From: Hymenobacter roseosalivarius DSM 11622 | GTDB lineage: Bacteria; Bacteroidota; Bacteroidia; Cytophagales; Hymenobacteraceae | Direction of reading: 5' to 3' | DNA: 64,000 nucleotides | Assembly: GCF_900176135.1 (NCBI RefSeq) | Contig: NZ_FWWW01000100.1 | Coordinates: 1 to 64,000, forward strand | In this document: positions 1 to 8,809 of the stretch, piece by piece | Numbering within the stretch: position 1 is the first letter of the stretch | Layout of the letters: each line of letters opens with the position of its first letter | The notes under the pieces: generated by a model | Database searches by the model: none | What the model was told of the DNA's origin: nothing | What the model saw: the letters and a program-made list of their open reading frames with translations, nothing else | Position numbers and translations under genes: made by a program

Positions 1-554
1 ATCAGGACTTGTAGGGGGCTTTTTCTTTAGAAATCAGACAGACCAGTAATGGTCAGCTCCTTTCCACACAGAGAATTTCAGAGTCCACGGCAGCAAGCAT
101 GCTCCTGTAGTATCAGGGCGGTGAGGCTTGCATATGGCTTTATAGATTAAAACAGTTGGGACTTACGCGTTTGGCGCCTCAACCTCGTTTCCAGCCTTTG
201 AGGGCCTATTTTTAAGCGCCAATTAGTTCCGCTTGAAGAAACAAAAGTGGCTTCAGATGTGGTAAAAGCCCGTTGAGAAACTTCAAGTGCGTAAGTCCTA
301 TATCTATTGGTCTAAAAATCAGCGCCTAAAAATTATCTTTTTAAGTAGCCACTGCTAGCAGAAAAGCCCTGCCGTATTTGCGTCACCACCTCGTTGATGG
401 CAGTGACGTCTTACTTCCTGACACTGACCGCAGGCAATAAGGCAAACGTGAAATCCCCCGAAGTTCAGACCCACTTTTGCCCTAGCCGCCGTGAAGTACA
501 TTTGCTATCTGAACAGAAATATCAGTCGCCCCGCCGTACGCCCCTCTCCTCTAC
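1..554. other. Intergenic region upstream of the amine oxidase; no gene seen
   Basis: No convincing coding frame was found here. The segment is less GC-rich than the flanking genes. A 10-bp inverted pair lies at 159-168 (GGACTTACGC) and 289-298 (GCGTAAGTCC), enclosing about 120 bp. This could be the remnant of a small repeat element, but the arms are short. The first 30 bases contain GGGGGCTTTTT, which resembles half of the G-run/T-tract terminators seen elsewhere in the window and may belong to a gene left of the window. Confidence 0.4.
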
Positions 555-1709
555 ATGACTACCCCATTACCTGCTTCTGCTACCCCAATGCCGTCCGTTC
601 TCATCATTGGGGCGGGGCTGGCTGGCCTGATGGCTGCCTATACCCTCCAAATGGCGGGGGTGCCCGTACGCGTGCTGGAGGCCCGCGACCGGGTGGGGGG
701 GCGCACGTGGGCGGTGCCAGCGCTTTCGGGTAGTCCGGAGGCTGAGTTGATAGATCTGGGAGCTACTTGGGGCTGGGCGCACCACCCAGAGCTAATGCAC
801 TTGCTGCCGGAGCTAGGCATCCGTCCGTTTGAGCAGCACAGCGCGGGCACTACCATCTACGAGACGCCGCAGGGCATCTACCGTTTGGCGCAAGCCTCTG
901 GCTCAACCGGCTACCTGCGCTTTGCTGGGGGCGCGGCCGTGCTCTGCCGTACATTGACCCAGCGCCTGCCAGCCAACTGCCTCCAGTTAAGCACGCACGT
1001 GACGGCCATCCGCCAGTTGCCCGATGGCCAGGGGGTGGAAGTGCGGGCGGTGCAGGGCGACAGCACTTGCACATATATAGCCTCCGCCGTGGTGGTCGCA
1101 CTGCCGCCTCGATTAATAGCCCACAGTATCCAATTCGAGCCTGCCTTACCGACGCTGTTGCACCAGACGCTACGCACGGTGCCAACCTGGATGAGTCATG
1201 CTATGAAGAGCGTGGTGGTGTATGAGCAGCCCTTCTGGCGGGCACATAGCTGGTCGGGCTTTGCGGTCAGCCAGGTAGGACCGCTGCTGGAGATACACGA
1301 TGCTTCGCCGGAAAATGCTCAGTTGGGTGCGTTGTTTGGATTCTTTGCCACACCGCATCCCTTGCGTACCGCCTCACTCATGGAGCGCAAGGCCGCGGTG
1401 CTGGCTCAATTGACGCGCTTATTTGGCCCCCAGGCTGCTCACCCGCTCGCTTACCACGAGCTGGACTGGGCGCAGGAGCCGTTCACCAGCGTGCCCGGCG
1501 ATGAGCAGCTGCCCCTGCAGGTACCATTGCAGGGCCCCGAACTACTGCGCCAACCCATATGGCAAGGAACCCTGCTCTGGGCCGGAGCCGAAACGTCGCT
1601 TGGTGAATGGGGCCGCCTGAATGGAGCCATCGAATCGGGGCGCTGGGCAGCGAAGCAGGTATTGCAGCAGCTAAAGGAGGCTGCTGCACCGGTGCCGAAA
1701 ACTAAATAA
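555..1709 (+). CDS. FAD-dependent flavin amine oxidase family protein
   Basis: This 384-residue protein has an N-terminal Rossmann FAD site, IIGAGLAGL at about residues 17-25, followed by EARDRVGGRTW, the classic amine oxidase/phytoene desaturase dinucleotide-binding signature. The C-terminus has the second FAD-contact block, LLWAGAETS...GRLNGAIESG. The family oxidises amines, or desaturates or isomerises hydrophobic substrates, using FAD. The substrate cannot be read from sequence. There is no signal peptide, so it is probably cytoplasmic. The gene is monocistronic and convergent with the metal ATPase downstream. The ATG at 555 leaves a short 14-residue leader before the FAD fold, normal for the family. 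Confidence 0.85.
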   Translation: MTTPLPASATPMPSVLIIGAGLAGLMAAYTLQMAGVPVRVLEARDRVGGRTWAVPALSGSPEAELIDLGATWGWAHHPELMHLLPELGIRPFEQHSAGTTIYETPQGIYRLAQASGSTGYLRFAGGAAVLCRTLTQRLPANCLQLSTHVTAIRQLPDGQGVEVRAVQGDSTCTYIASAVVVALPPRLIAHSIQFEPALPTLLHQTLRTVPTWMSHAMKSVVVYEQPFWRAHSWSGFAVSQVGPLLEIHDASPENAQLGALFGFFATPHPLRTASLMERKAAVLAQLTRLFGPQAAHPLAYHELDWAQEPFTSVPGDEQLPLQVPLQGPELLRQPIWQGTLLWAGAETSLGEWGRLNGAIESGRWAAKQVLQQLKEAAAPVPKTK

Positions 1710-1755
1710 GCTGCGTAACAATCAGCCTTCGGACTGGGGCAGTTGGGGGGCAAAT

Positions 1756-3900
1756 CTATCGCTTAGTGAAATTCATGCGCTGAATGCGGACCGCGTTCAG
1801 GATGGCCAGCAGAGCCACGCCGACATCGGCAAATACGGCTTCCCACATCGTAGCCAAGCCGCCGGCACCTAGGGCCAGCACCACGGCCTTCACCCCAAAT
1901 GCTAGCCAGATGTTCTGCCACACCACCGAATGCGTGGCGCGGGCAATGCGGCGGGCGGTGGCAATTTTGCTGGGGTGGTCGGTTTGAATCACCACGTCGG
2001 CCGTTTCGATGGTGGCGTCGGAGCCGAGGCCGCCCATGGCAATGCCTACGTCGGCCAGAGCCACCACGGGAGCGTCATTTACCCCGTCACCCACGAATGC
2101 CAGCTTGCGTCCCTCCTTGAGATACTGCTGCACGTAGCGGGCTTTGTCTTCGGGCAGCAGGCCGCCGTGGGCCTCGTCAATGCCAAGCTCCTTGGCCACG
2201 CGCTGGGTGATGCTGTCTTTGTCGCCGGAAAGCATTACCAGCTTGGTAATGCCATCGGCTTTCAGCTCCTGCACGGCCTGGGCCGCGTCTTCTTTGGGCG
2301 CGTCAGCCACGGTTAGGTAGCCAGCGTACTGGCCATCGACGGCGGCTACGACGATGCTGTCTGCCACCTGCTCCACTTCTGCGGGATACGGCACGTTGAA
2401 CCGGGTGAGCAGCTTGGCGTTGCCGGCCAGCACCTCGTGACCGTCTACGAGGCCGTGCAGGCCGTGGCCGGCAATCTCTTCTACCTGGTCCACGGCCACA
2501 CCCGCTGCGGCCGAACCTACATGCGTAACCACGGCCTTGGCAATGGGGTGGGTAGACTTAGTTTCCAGCGCGCCTACCAACCGAAGCAGTTGGGTGGTCT
2601 CGGTCCCGAGGGCCGGCTGCACTTGCTGCACGGCAAATACGCCCTGAGTGAGCGTCCCGGTCTTGTCCATCACCACGGTATCAATTTCGCGCATGACATC
2701 CAGAAAGTTGGAGCCCTTGAACAGAATGCCCGCCTTCGAGGCTGCCCCAATTCCGCCAAAGTAGCCCAGTGGAATACTCACCACCAGCGCACACGGACAG
2801 GAAATCACGAGAAAGATGAGGGAGCGGTAAAGCCAGGTGCGGAACACGTAGTCGTCTACTATAAAGTACGGCAGCACAATAACCAGCGTGGCCAGCGCCA
2901 CCACGATGGGCGTGTATACTTTGGCAAAGCGGGTGATGAAAAGCTGGGTTTTGGCCTTGCGGCCGACGGCGTCCTGCACCATGGCCAGAATCTTGGCCAG
3001 CTTGGTATCCTGGTAGGTAGCAGTTACTGCTATCTGCACCAGGCGCTCCAGGTTGATCATGCCGGCCAACACCGTTTCGCCGGCCTGCTTGGTTTGGGGG
3101 GCCGATTCGCCCGTGAGAGCTGCCGTGTTGAAGCTGGCCGCAGCAATTTGCAGCGTACCGTCCAGCGCCACTTTCTCGCCGGGCTTAACTTCTATTACAT
3201 CACCTAGCTGCACCTGCTGAGGGTCTAATATTAAACTTTGCCCCCCACGCACCACCGTCACTTCAGTAGCTTGAATTTCGAGCAGGGCCCGGATGCTGCG
3301 CTTGGCGCGGTTCACGGCGGCGTCCTGAAACAGCTCGCCCGCGGTATAGAATAGCATCACAGCCACGCCTTCAGGATACTCACCGATGGCAAACGCCCCC
3401 AGCGTAGCCAGACTCATGAGCAGAAACTCATTGAAAATATTGCCGGAAGGAATGCTATACACGGCCGAACGAATCACCTTCCAACCCACTAGCACAAAGG
3501 CCAGCCCATACCAGAGCAGCCGCACCGGGCCAGTGAAGAAGGCTACATCGGCGTAATCGAGGGCCAGGCCGCCGAGCAGGAGCGCCAAGCTAACGCCGGG
3601 CCACAGATAGGGATTTGTCCCTGCGTCATCGTGGCTATGGTCGCCGTGGTCGTTGGCGGTGGGGGCCTTTTTTGCGGGCTGCTCTACGCTGCAGCAGGCA
3701 TCGGCGTCGGCGGTGCGCTTGGGCGCGGGCAGCACCGGTGCGTGGTCGTGGCCGGGTACGTCGTGGCCCTGGGGTGAAGTGGCAGCTTCGGGTGTGAGTT
3801 GGTTGCGGCTGATGGCACCCGCGTTAGCCGGGTCGACCTGCTTGGCGGTGTTTAATGGTTCACTTATATCGGAGGGCTTCTTCATAGAGCATTTAATCAA
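1756..3900 (-). CDS. Heavy-metal translocating P-type ATPase (Zn/Cd/Co/Pb exporter type)
   Basis: This 714-residue P1B-type ATPase exports soft divalent cations across the inner membrane. The intramembrane metal motif SCPCALVVS is near residue 367, the phosphorylation motif DKTGTLT near 411 and the hinge GDGVNDAPVVALADVGIAMGG near 603. The N-terminus has no classical CxxC HMA domain. It carries a His/Asp-rich stretch and a DACCSVEQ segment that may bind metal. Several hydrophobic segments flank the catalytic loops as expected. CPC with the His-rich N-terminus suggests the ZntA/CadA subgroup rather than copper, but selectivity is an inference. A short perfect palindrome about 90 bp upstream (3990-4002) is a candidate operator. 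Confidence 0.9.
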   Translation of the reverse strand: MIKCSMKKPSDISEPLNTAKQVDPANAGAISRNQLTPEAATSPQGHDVPGHDHAPVLPAPKRTADADACCSVEQPAKKAPTANDHGDHSHDDAGTNPYLWPGVSLALLLGGLALDYADVAFFTGPVRLLWYGLAFVLVGWKVIRSAVYSIPSGNIFNEFLLMSLATLGAFAIGEYPEGVAVMLFYTAGELFQDAAVNRAKRSIRALLEIQATEVTVVRGGQSLILDPQQVQLGDVIEVKPGEKVALDGTLQIAAASFNTAALTGESAPQTKQAGETVLAGMINLERLVQIAVTATYQDTKLAKILAMVQDAVGRKAKTQLFITRFAKVYTPIVVALATLVIVLPYFIVDDYVFRTWLYRSLIFLVISCPCALVVSIPLGYFGGIGAASKAGILFKGSNFLDVMREIDTVVMDKTGTLTQGVFAVQQVQPALGTETTQLLRLVGALETKSTHPIAKAVVTHVGSAAAGVAVDQVEEIAGHGLHGLVDGHEVLAGNAKLLTRFNVPYPAEVEQVADSIVVAAVDGQYAGYLTVADAPKEDAAQAVQELKADGITKLVMLSGDKDSITQRVAKELGIDEAHGGLLPEDKARYVQQYLKEGRKLAFVGDGVNDAPVVALADVGIAMGGLGSDATIETADVVIQTDHPSKIATARRIARATHSVVWQNIWLAFGVKAVVLALGAGGLATMWEAVFADVGVALLAILNAVRIQRMNFTKR

Positions 3901-3989
3901 TAAGAGAAGGCGGGGGGCATTTTCTTCTCTTTCCAGCTACATCAGCACCACAAGCCCCGTCACCAGCAGACGCCCCAAGCTTATAACTC

Positions 3990-4002
3990 GCTCATTTTGA
4001 GC
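3990..4002. promoter_or_regulatory. Palindrome upstream of the metal ATPase (candidate operator)
   Basis: GCTCA-TTT-TGAGC is a perfect 5-bp dyad with a 3-bp centre, about 90-100 bp upstream of the ATPase start at 3900. Metal-responsive repressors of the ArsR/Fur classes bind short AT-centred dyads in such positions, so a regulatory role is plausible. No regulator gene is adjacent and the match is short, so this stays tentative. Confidence 0.25.
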
Positions 4003-4132
4003 ATTGGCTTATCCTTACTACGCAATTAAGAGAAAAGCATAGAGGAATTATGCCTGGGCTGGGCATCGAAACGCCCCTCCGCAGAACCAACAGTTCGCTA
4101 TCAAAGCACACTCAGACCTATAAAAACAAAGA

Positions 4133-4162
4133 AGCCGCCGGAGTTACGAAACCCCGGCGGCT
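4133..4162 (-). terminator. Rho-independent terminator of the VWA gene
   Basis: A 9-bp perfect stem (AGCCGCCGG at 4133-4141, CCGGCGGCT at 4154-4162) has a 12-nt loop. On the minus strand it is followed by a T-rich stretch (CTTCTTTGTTTTTAT). It lies about 50 bp past the stop of the VWA gene. Confidence 0.75.
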
Positions 4163-4212
4163 GCCATGAAAAGTAATTTTGCGTCAGCTACGCCTCTTAG
4201 CTACATACTGTC

Positions 4213-5316
4213 TTACAACGACTTGCGACGATTCTTTTTGTAGTCTTCGAAAATCAGGTGACCCAAGCCTTTCAAGCCGCTGAAGTAGGCTTTGCCCTGG
4301 TTGACCTCTGTAAACTCGTTCACAAACTGCTGCAAGTACGGATCTGAGGCAATCATGAAGGTGGTGATCGGGATTTTGAGGCGGCGGGCGGCGGCGGCCA
4401 GGTTCAGAGTTTTGTTGACCACTTTCCGGTCCAGCCCGAAGCTGTTTTTGTAGTAGCCGTTGCCTTCTTTCAGGCAGGTGGGCTTACCGTCGGTAATCAT
4501 GAAGATCTGCTTGTTGGCGGTTTTGCGCTTGCGCAACAGGTCCATGGCCAGCTCCAGACCGGCAACGGTATTGGTGTGGTACGGGCCAACTTCGAGGTAA
4601 GGCAAATCCTTTACCTTGATTTCCCAGGCGTCGTTGCCGAAGACGATGACGTCGAGGAAGTCTTTGGGGTACTTCTGCTTTACCAGCTCGGCCAAGGCCA
4701 TCGCTACCTTTTTGGCGGGCGTGATGCGGTCCTCGCCGTAGAGAATCATGGAGTGCGAAATATCGATCATAAGCACGGTGCTGGTCTGCGACTTATGCTC
4801 GTTCTCGCGCACCTCCAGGTCGCCTTCGGCCAGCATAAACTCATCGGTGAGACCGTGGTTGAGCTGGGCGTTGCGAATGCTCTCGGTCATCGAAATCTGG
4901 TCGAGGGAGTCGCCGAAGCGGAACTCGCGCATGTCGGTGCTCTGCTCGTCGCCCTGGCCGGTGTGGGGCGTGCGGTGGTTGCCGGTGTTGCTCTTTTTGA
5001 GCTTACCGAAGATTTCCTCCAAAGCACTCTTCCGAATGCCCTGCTCGGTTTTAGGCGTTATCTTAAATGCCCCCCGCTCCTGCTCGTTTTCGTCGATGTA
5101 GCCCTTGGTTTTCAGGTCTTCGATGAAATTGCCGATGCCGTACTCGCCTTCGGTCAGGCCGTATTGCTTGTCGAGCTGGGAAAGCCAGGAAAGCGCCTCC
5201 CCCACGTCGCCGGACGTGATGGTGACCAGTTGCATAAATATCTTGAATAAAGAGTCGAAGCCTTTTTCGGGCGACTCATCGGGCACGAAGTCCCGGAAGC
5301 GAAAACCAGCAGCCAT
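4213..5316 (-). CDS. VWA (von Willebrand factor type A) domain protein
   Basis: This 367-residue protein has no signal peptide. A C-terminal VWA domain begins near residue 180 with the metal-ion-dependent adhesion site MIDISHS (DxSxS). A conserved Thr (HTNTVAGLELA) and Asp (FMITDGKPT) complete the MIDAS. The N-terminal half is charged and lacks a recognisable domain. This architecture resembles the VWA partners of MoxR/CbbQ AAA+ ATPases and of magnesium chelatase, which are cytoplasmic chaperone-like complexes, but no MoxR gene lies next door. It is transcribed alone and divergently from the DUF427 gene. The family call is secure, the function is unknown. Confidence 0.85.
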   Translation of the reverse strand: MAAGFRFRDFVPDESPEKGFDSLFKIFMQLVTITSGDVGEALSWLSQLDKQYGLTEGEYGIGNFIEDLKTKGYIDENEQERGAFKITPKTEQGIRKSALEEIFGKLKKSNTGNHRTPHTGQGDEQSTDMREFRFGDSLDQISMTESIRNAQLNHGLTDEFMLAEGDLEVRENEHKSQTSTVLMIDISHSMILYGEDRITPAKKVAMALAELVKQKYPKDFLDVIVFGNDAWEIKVKDLPYLEVGPYHTNTVAGLELAMDLLRKRKTANKQIFMITDGKPTCLKEGNGYYKNSFGLDRKVVNKTLNLAAAARRLKIPITTFMIASDPYLQQFVNEFTEVNQGKAYFSGLKGLGHLIFEDYKKNRRKSL

Positions 5317-5529
5317 AGGAAGGGAGATTGAAGCCTGAGAACAACGGCGTGGCCGGCAATGTTCACCCGGAGTACCACAAGCAAGTTACAGCTTTGCCGA
5401 AACACACCACGGCACGCGTTTGCGCGCTGAACAACGGTGCTGCTTGTTTGTAGTATAATGGCGTCACAATCAGCGGGCGACACTCGTAAAAAAGCCCCCT
5501 GACTTCTTCCTACCCAACTTCTTTTACTT

Positions 5530-5811
5530 ATGAAAGCCATCTGGAATAATACGATTCTGGCCGAGAGCAACGACACGGTTGTCGTGGAGAACAACCACTA
5601 TTTCCCCGCCGATTCCATTAAGCGCGAGTTTTTTGAGGACAGCATCGCCCAGACCACCTGCCCCTGGAAGGGTCGCGCCAGCTACTACTCCGTGCGGGTA
5701 AATGGCGAGCTGAACAAAGATGTCGCCTGGTATTACCCCGAGCCCAAAGACGCCGCCAAACAGATCCAGGGCCGCGTGGCGTTCTGGAAAGGTGTGCAGA
5801 TACAGCCCTAG
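5530..5811 (+). CDS. DUF427 domain-containing protein
   Basis: This small 93-residue protein contains the whole DUF427 fold: KAIWNNTILAES at the start, the NHYFPADSI segment, the conserved TTCPWKGRASYY block and a C-terminal VAWYYPEPKDAA motif. The family is widespread and compact, with no firmly established function. The protein has neither a signal peptide nor membrane segments. It is transcribed singly. A downstream run AAAAAGCCCCCC at about 5819-5830 is one copy of the dispersed motif described in the findings. Confidence 0.85.
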   Translation: MKAIWNNTILAESNDTVVVENNHYFPADSIKREFFEDSIAQTTCPWKGRASYYSVRVNGELNKDVAWYYPEPKDAAKQIQGRVAFWKGVQIQP

Positions 5812-5903
5812 CGAATCCAAAAAGCCCCCCGGCGCAACCTGGACTGCTATGCGTCGTTTGCAGGAAGAGGTCGGCCAAGGTAGGCCGATGACTTATATCA
5901 TCA

Positions 5904-6551
5904 ATGCGTTTCGTTATAAAGCAGTATTCTTTCCAAGGTATTCTGGGGGGCATTTTGGTGGGGCTGAGTGTGGTGGGCAGCGGGTGCGACAGTCAGCGCA
6001 CGGTCACTGAAGGTGCCAATCCGGCCGCGCCGAGTGCGGAGGCTACGGTGCCCATTAGTTTCCAGAAAGAAGTAGCTCAGAACGATTACCGCTTCAGCGT
6101 GCAAACCACCGGCACCGGCACCAAGCGTATCCTTTCCCTGCGCGCTGCCAAAGACAACCGCGAGCTGTACACAACTTCCATTCCCATTGAAGGCGAGGTA
6201 AGCGACGCGGTAGCCACCAACCTCAACGACGACAAGTACCCGGAGCTGTTCATCTTCGTGGCGGGCGCGGGCAGCGGTTCTTACGGCCGCTTGGTAGGCT
6301 ATGAGTTTATAAATCAAGGCCATCGACCCCTGACCTTGCCAGAGCTAAGCGGCCCCGCCGCCGCTGGCTATATGGGCCAGGATGCGTTTCGGGTAGAAGG
6401 CAGGCAGTTGCTCCGCTCCTTCCCCGTGTATCGGCCCGACGACCCGAACAGCACGCCCTCGGGTGGCATTCGCACCGTGACCTACACCATGGAGCCCGGC
6501 ATGGTGCTGGCTGTGGCCGGCTTCAATGATGCTCCTGCTCGGGCGCAGTAG
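5904..6551 (+). CDS. Putative lipoprotein, PliI-like (I-type lysozyme inhibitor family)
   Basis: This 215-residue protein has an N-terminal hydrophobic signal ending in a lipobox-like VVGSGC at about residue 28, so it is probably an exported lipoprotein. The body contains SIPIEGEVSDAVATNLNDD followed by PELFIFV, then AAGYMGQDAFRVEG and SFPVYRPDDPNS. That order matches my memory of PliI-type periplasmic lysozyme inhibitors, which bind invertebrate-type lysozyme. The assignment is from recognition only and needs a profile search. The dispersed G6 motif sits inside the signal peptide, read as Gly-Gly-Ile-Leu at 5945. Confidence 0.5.
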   Translation: MRFVIKQYSFQGILGGILVGLSVVGSGCDSQRTVTEGANPAAPSAEATVPISFQKEVAQNDYRFSVQTTGTGTKRILSLRAAKDNRELYTTSIPIEGEVSDAVATNLNDDKYPELFIFVAGAGSGSYGRLVGYEFINQGHRPLTLPELSGPAAAGYMGQDAFRVEGRQLLRSFPVYRPDDPNSTPSGGIRTVTYTMEPGMVLAVAGFNDAPARAQ

Positions 6552-6570
6552 GTTTGAATGTGGCTGGGGT

Positions 6571-6673
6571 GGTACTACGACTCCAAAGTCGTAGTACCAC
6601 TATCGCTGCTGATGCCTGCATAATCAAAGGTCGTTCAACAATAGTGGTACTACGACTTTGGAGTCGTAGTACC
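6571..6673. repeat. 33-bp perfect inverted repeat made of two hairpins
   Basis: The left arm 6571-6603 and right arm 6641-6673 are exact reverse complements over 33 bp with a 37-bp spacer. Each arm is itself a near-palindrome (GGTACTACGAC, 6-nt loop, GTCGTAGTACC), so four short palindromic units are packed together. It sits between two genes transcribed in the same direction and resembles REP/BIME-type elements. It could also act as a transcription terminator or mRNA stabiliser, though no T-tract follows. Confidence 0.8.
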
Positions 6674-6778
6674 TCTCGGCTCCAATTCAGGGGGCTTTCT
6701 GTGCCAAACACCGCAAGTTTCGGGTGGTAGCAAAACCGGCGCGGCAGTACTTTTGATTACCACCTCAGCCTTCTACCG

Positions 6779-7636
6779 ATGACGGATTACGAGCGTATCG
6801 CGGCGGCCATTGCCTACGCCCGCACTCACTTTAAAACGCAGCCTGATCTGGACGAAATGGCCCGGCAGGCCCACTGGAGCCCGTTCCACTTTCAGCGAAA
6901 GTTTCAGGAGTGGGCCGGCATGTCGCCGAAGAAGTTTCTGCAATACCTCAGCCTCGACCACGCCAAAACCCTGTTGCGCCAGCAGCTTTCCGTCGCCGAT
7001 ACGGCTTACGAAACCGGCCTGTCCGGCCCAGGCCGCCTCCACGACTTATTCGTGAGTCTGGAGGCCATGACGCCCGGCGAATACCGCCAGGGCGGTGCCG
7101 ACCTGCATATCGACTATAGCTTCGGTGATAGTCCTTTCGGGCGCTATCTGGTAGCCACTACGTTCAAAGGCATCTGCAAGCTGGTGTTCCCCGAAACTGA
7201 TGAGGCGGCCGTAGCCGAGTTGCATCAGGAGTGGCCTCAAGCCATTCTTGCAGCTCAGGAAACGGTTGTTCACGGGCAGGTGGCGCGCTTTTTCAATGGC
7301 ACCTTCTCTCCCACCGACCGCTTCACCATGCACCTGAAAGGCACGCCGTTTCAATTGAAAGTGTGGGCCGCCCTCCTGCACATTCCCGAAGGCCAGCTTA
7401 CTACTTATTCCCAGTTGGCCCGCGTAGCCGGCCACGAGCGGGCCGTGCGGGCAGTAGGCACCGCGGTGGGCGACAATCCCATCAGCTACCTCATCCCCTG
7501 CCACCGGGTCATTCGCCAGACCGGCGAGCTGGGCCAGTACCGCTGGGGCGCGACTCGCAAAGTGGCTTTGGTTGGCTGGGAGGCAGCACGAGTTCATCCG
7601 CAGGCATTGGTGGCCGCGCCAGGCTTGTTTGATTAG
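6779..7636 (+). CDS. Ada-like fusion: AraC-type HTH plus methylated-DNA--protein-cysteine methyltransferase
   Basis: In this 285-residue fusion, residues 1-105 form an AraC-family double HTH (HWSPFHFQRKFQEWAGMSP, then MTPGEYRQGG). Residues 110-275 form the O6-alkylguanine-DNA alkyltransferase, with the active-site motif PCHRVI and acceptor Cys near 241, followed by the conserved GELGQYRWG loop. The enzyme repairs O6-alkylguanine by irreversible transfer to Cys. The HTH part suggests an adaptive-response regulator as in Ada. The N-terminal Cys4 zinc domain of E. coli Ada, which senses phosphotriester damage, is missing, so regulation must differ. The gene is transcribed alone. Confidence 0.9.
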   Translation: MTDYERIAAAIAYARTHFKTQPDLDEMARQAHWSPFHFQRKFQEWAGMSPKKFLQYLSLDHAKTLLRQQLSVADTAYETGLSGPGRLHDLFVSLEAMTPGEYRQGGADLHIDYSFGDSPFGRYLVATTFKGICKLVFPETDEAAVAELHQEWPQAILAAQETVVHGQVARFFNGTFSPTDRFTMHLKGTPFQLKVWAALLHIPEGQLTTYSQLARVAGHERAVRAVGTAVGDNPISYLIPCHRVIRQTGELGQYRWGATRKVALVGWEAARVHPQALVAAPGLFD

Positions 7637-7736
7637 GAAGTAGCCGCCAGAGTTGGAACTCTGTGCCTCCGCCACCCGCAAACCCAACCATACAGCGTTG
7701 CGTTAGTCACTTTTAGGTTATCAACACCGCGCGCTT

Positions 7737-8714
7737 ATGCCCTTCTTCTTTCTCCATCGTCGTTCTCAGCTCTACGGGCTGGTAGTTGGCAGCGTGGTAC
7801 TAGTAAGCGGCTGCAACACGGCCACTCGCTCTCTGGCCCCGGAAAATGTGCCTGACGAAAGTGAATGCGCCCCACTGACGCCCGTCATGGCTCCCCGCGG
7901 CTACGTGGTACTGCCAGAAGCAGAAGTAGTCGCCGATTCGCTGCTGACCCGCACCTTCTCGGCCGACGCCGTGCGCACAGCCAACGTATGTGGACTCGTG
8001 CCCCACCTGCGCGATCTGCTGGCTACGCCGACGGGCTCGCTACCGCGTGTCGTGGCCCGGCAGCGCGTGGGCGACCAGTTGACCGACGTTGTGCTGGAGA
8101 TTTCCAGCACGGCTGGCGAGCTGGACTGTGAGGAAGAGCGGGCCGACCAAATTGCCGACTACCTACTCGACGAAGCCGGCTCCCGCGTTAAGCGCCTCAC
8201 CATTATGGCTATTTTGCTCGGGGCATTGGGCACGGTGGCTACTGGCCTGATGTCTTTGTTCAATGTGCGTAAAACTATTTACCGGCCCGTCGGCATTGCC
8301 ATTGGCCTCGTAGGGGCTGCGCTGGGCTACTCCAGCCTGCGCACGTCGGCGGCGGCCGATATCCCGTTCACCCACCACCGCAATGCCCTGAGCGACATCT
8401 GGCACGGCCCAGCCGAGTCGCGGGTGTTTCCGGCCGCGGTCTGGAATTTTCTGTCACGGCCCGGCATCCGGGGGGCCGGGCAACCTCCGCTACGCCAGCG
8501 CCTGCTGAAGCGCTGGCTGACGGCCGGGGAGCTGGGAGCTAAAAACGAAGACGAAAAAAAGCAACTGGAGAACCTGCTGTTTGGGGCCGGTGGCACGTAT
8601 CGGGCCGATGCGCTACGGATCCGGGCCAACCTCTTCGACCAACTCGAATCTAACGTTAATCTCATGAAAAGCGATGTACAGCAGCTCGCCCGCGAAGTGG
8701 CCGAGATTGAGTAA
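7737..8714 (+). CDS. Hypothetical membrane lipoprotein
   Basis: This 325-residue protein is of unrecognised family. The N-terminus is basic, followed by a hydrophobic stretch and a lipobox-like LVSGC near residue 26, suggesting lipid anchoring. Around residues 155-205 two hydrophobic segments (TIMAILLGALGTVATGLMSL and IGLVGAALGYSSL) look transmembrane. The C-terminal third is charged, likely helical, with KNEDEKKQLENLLFGAGG and a final SNVNLMKSDVQQLAREVAEIE segment resembling a short coiled coil. It ends just before a strong bidirectional terminator. No function is proposed. Confidence 0.65.
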   Translation: MPFFFLHRRSQLYGLVVGSVVLVSGCNTATRSLAPENVPDESECAPLTPVMAPRGYVVLPEAEVVADSLLTRTFSADAVRTANVCGLVPHLRDLLATPTGSLPRVVARQRVGDQLTDVVLEISSTAGELDCEEERADQIADYLLDEAGSRVKRLTIMAILLGALGTVATGLMSLFNVRKTIYRPVGIAIGLVGAALGYSSLRTSAAADIPFTHHRNALSDIWHGPAESRVFPAAVWNFLSRPGIRGAGQPPLRQRLLKRWLTAGELGAKNEDEKKQLENLLFGAGGTYRADALRIRANLFDQLESNVNLMKSDVQQLAREVAEIE

Positions 8715-8757
8715 CTCCCTGAAGCCGAGCCTGCACTCAGCAGCAAGCTATTTATAT

Positions 8758-8793
8758 AAAAAGCCCCCCGGAAACATTTCCGGGGGGCTTTTT
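8758..8793. terminator. Bidirectional terminator built from an inverted pair of the G6C motif
   Basis: The 17-bp perfect stem is made of AAAAAGCCCCCCGGAAA and its complement, with only two bases (CA) between them. It lies between convergent genes ending at 8714 and 8810 and has an A-tract on one side and a T-tract on the other, so it can stop transcription from both directions. Both arms contain the exact dispersed word AAAAAGCCCCCC, recalling uptake-sequence terminators in Haemophilus and Neisseria. Confidence 0.9.
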
Positions 8794-8809
8794 TGTCATC
8801 TTCTATGGA

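Noticed and set aside
695..701. Seven-G run in the amine oxidase gene as another frameshift site
   Set aside because: The reading frame is continuous through it and encodes the conserved RVGGRTW block, so it is an ordinary coding run.
2437..3207. Long + strand open frame (256 codons) inside the metal ATPase gene
   Set aside because: It is antisense to a clear P-type ATPase with all its motifs; the translation is His/Gly-rich and matches no family. A GC-rich genome gives many such shadows.
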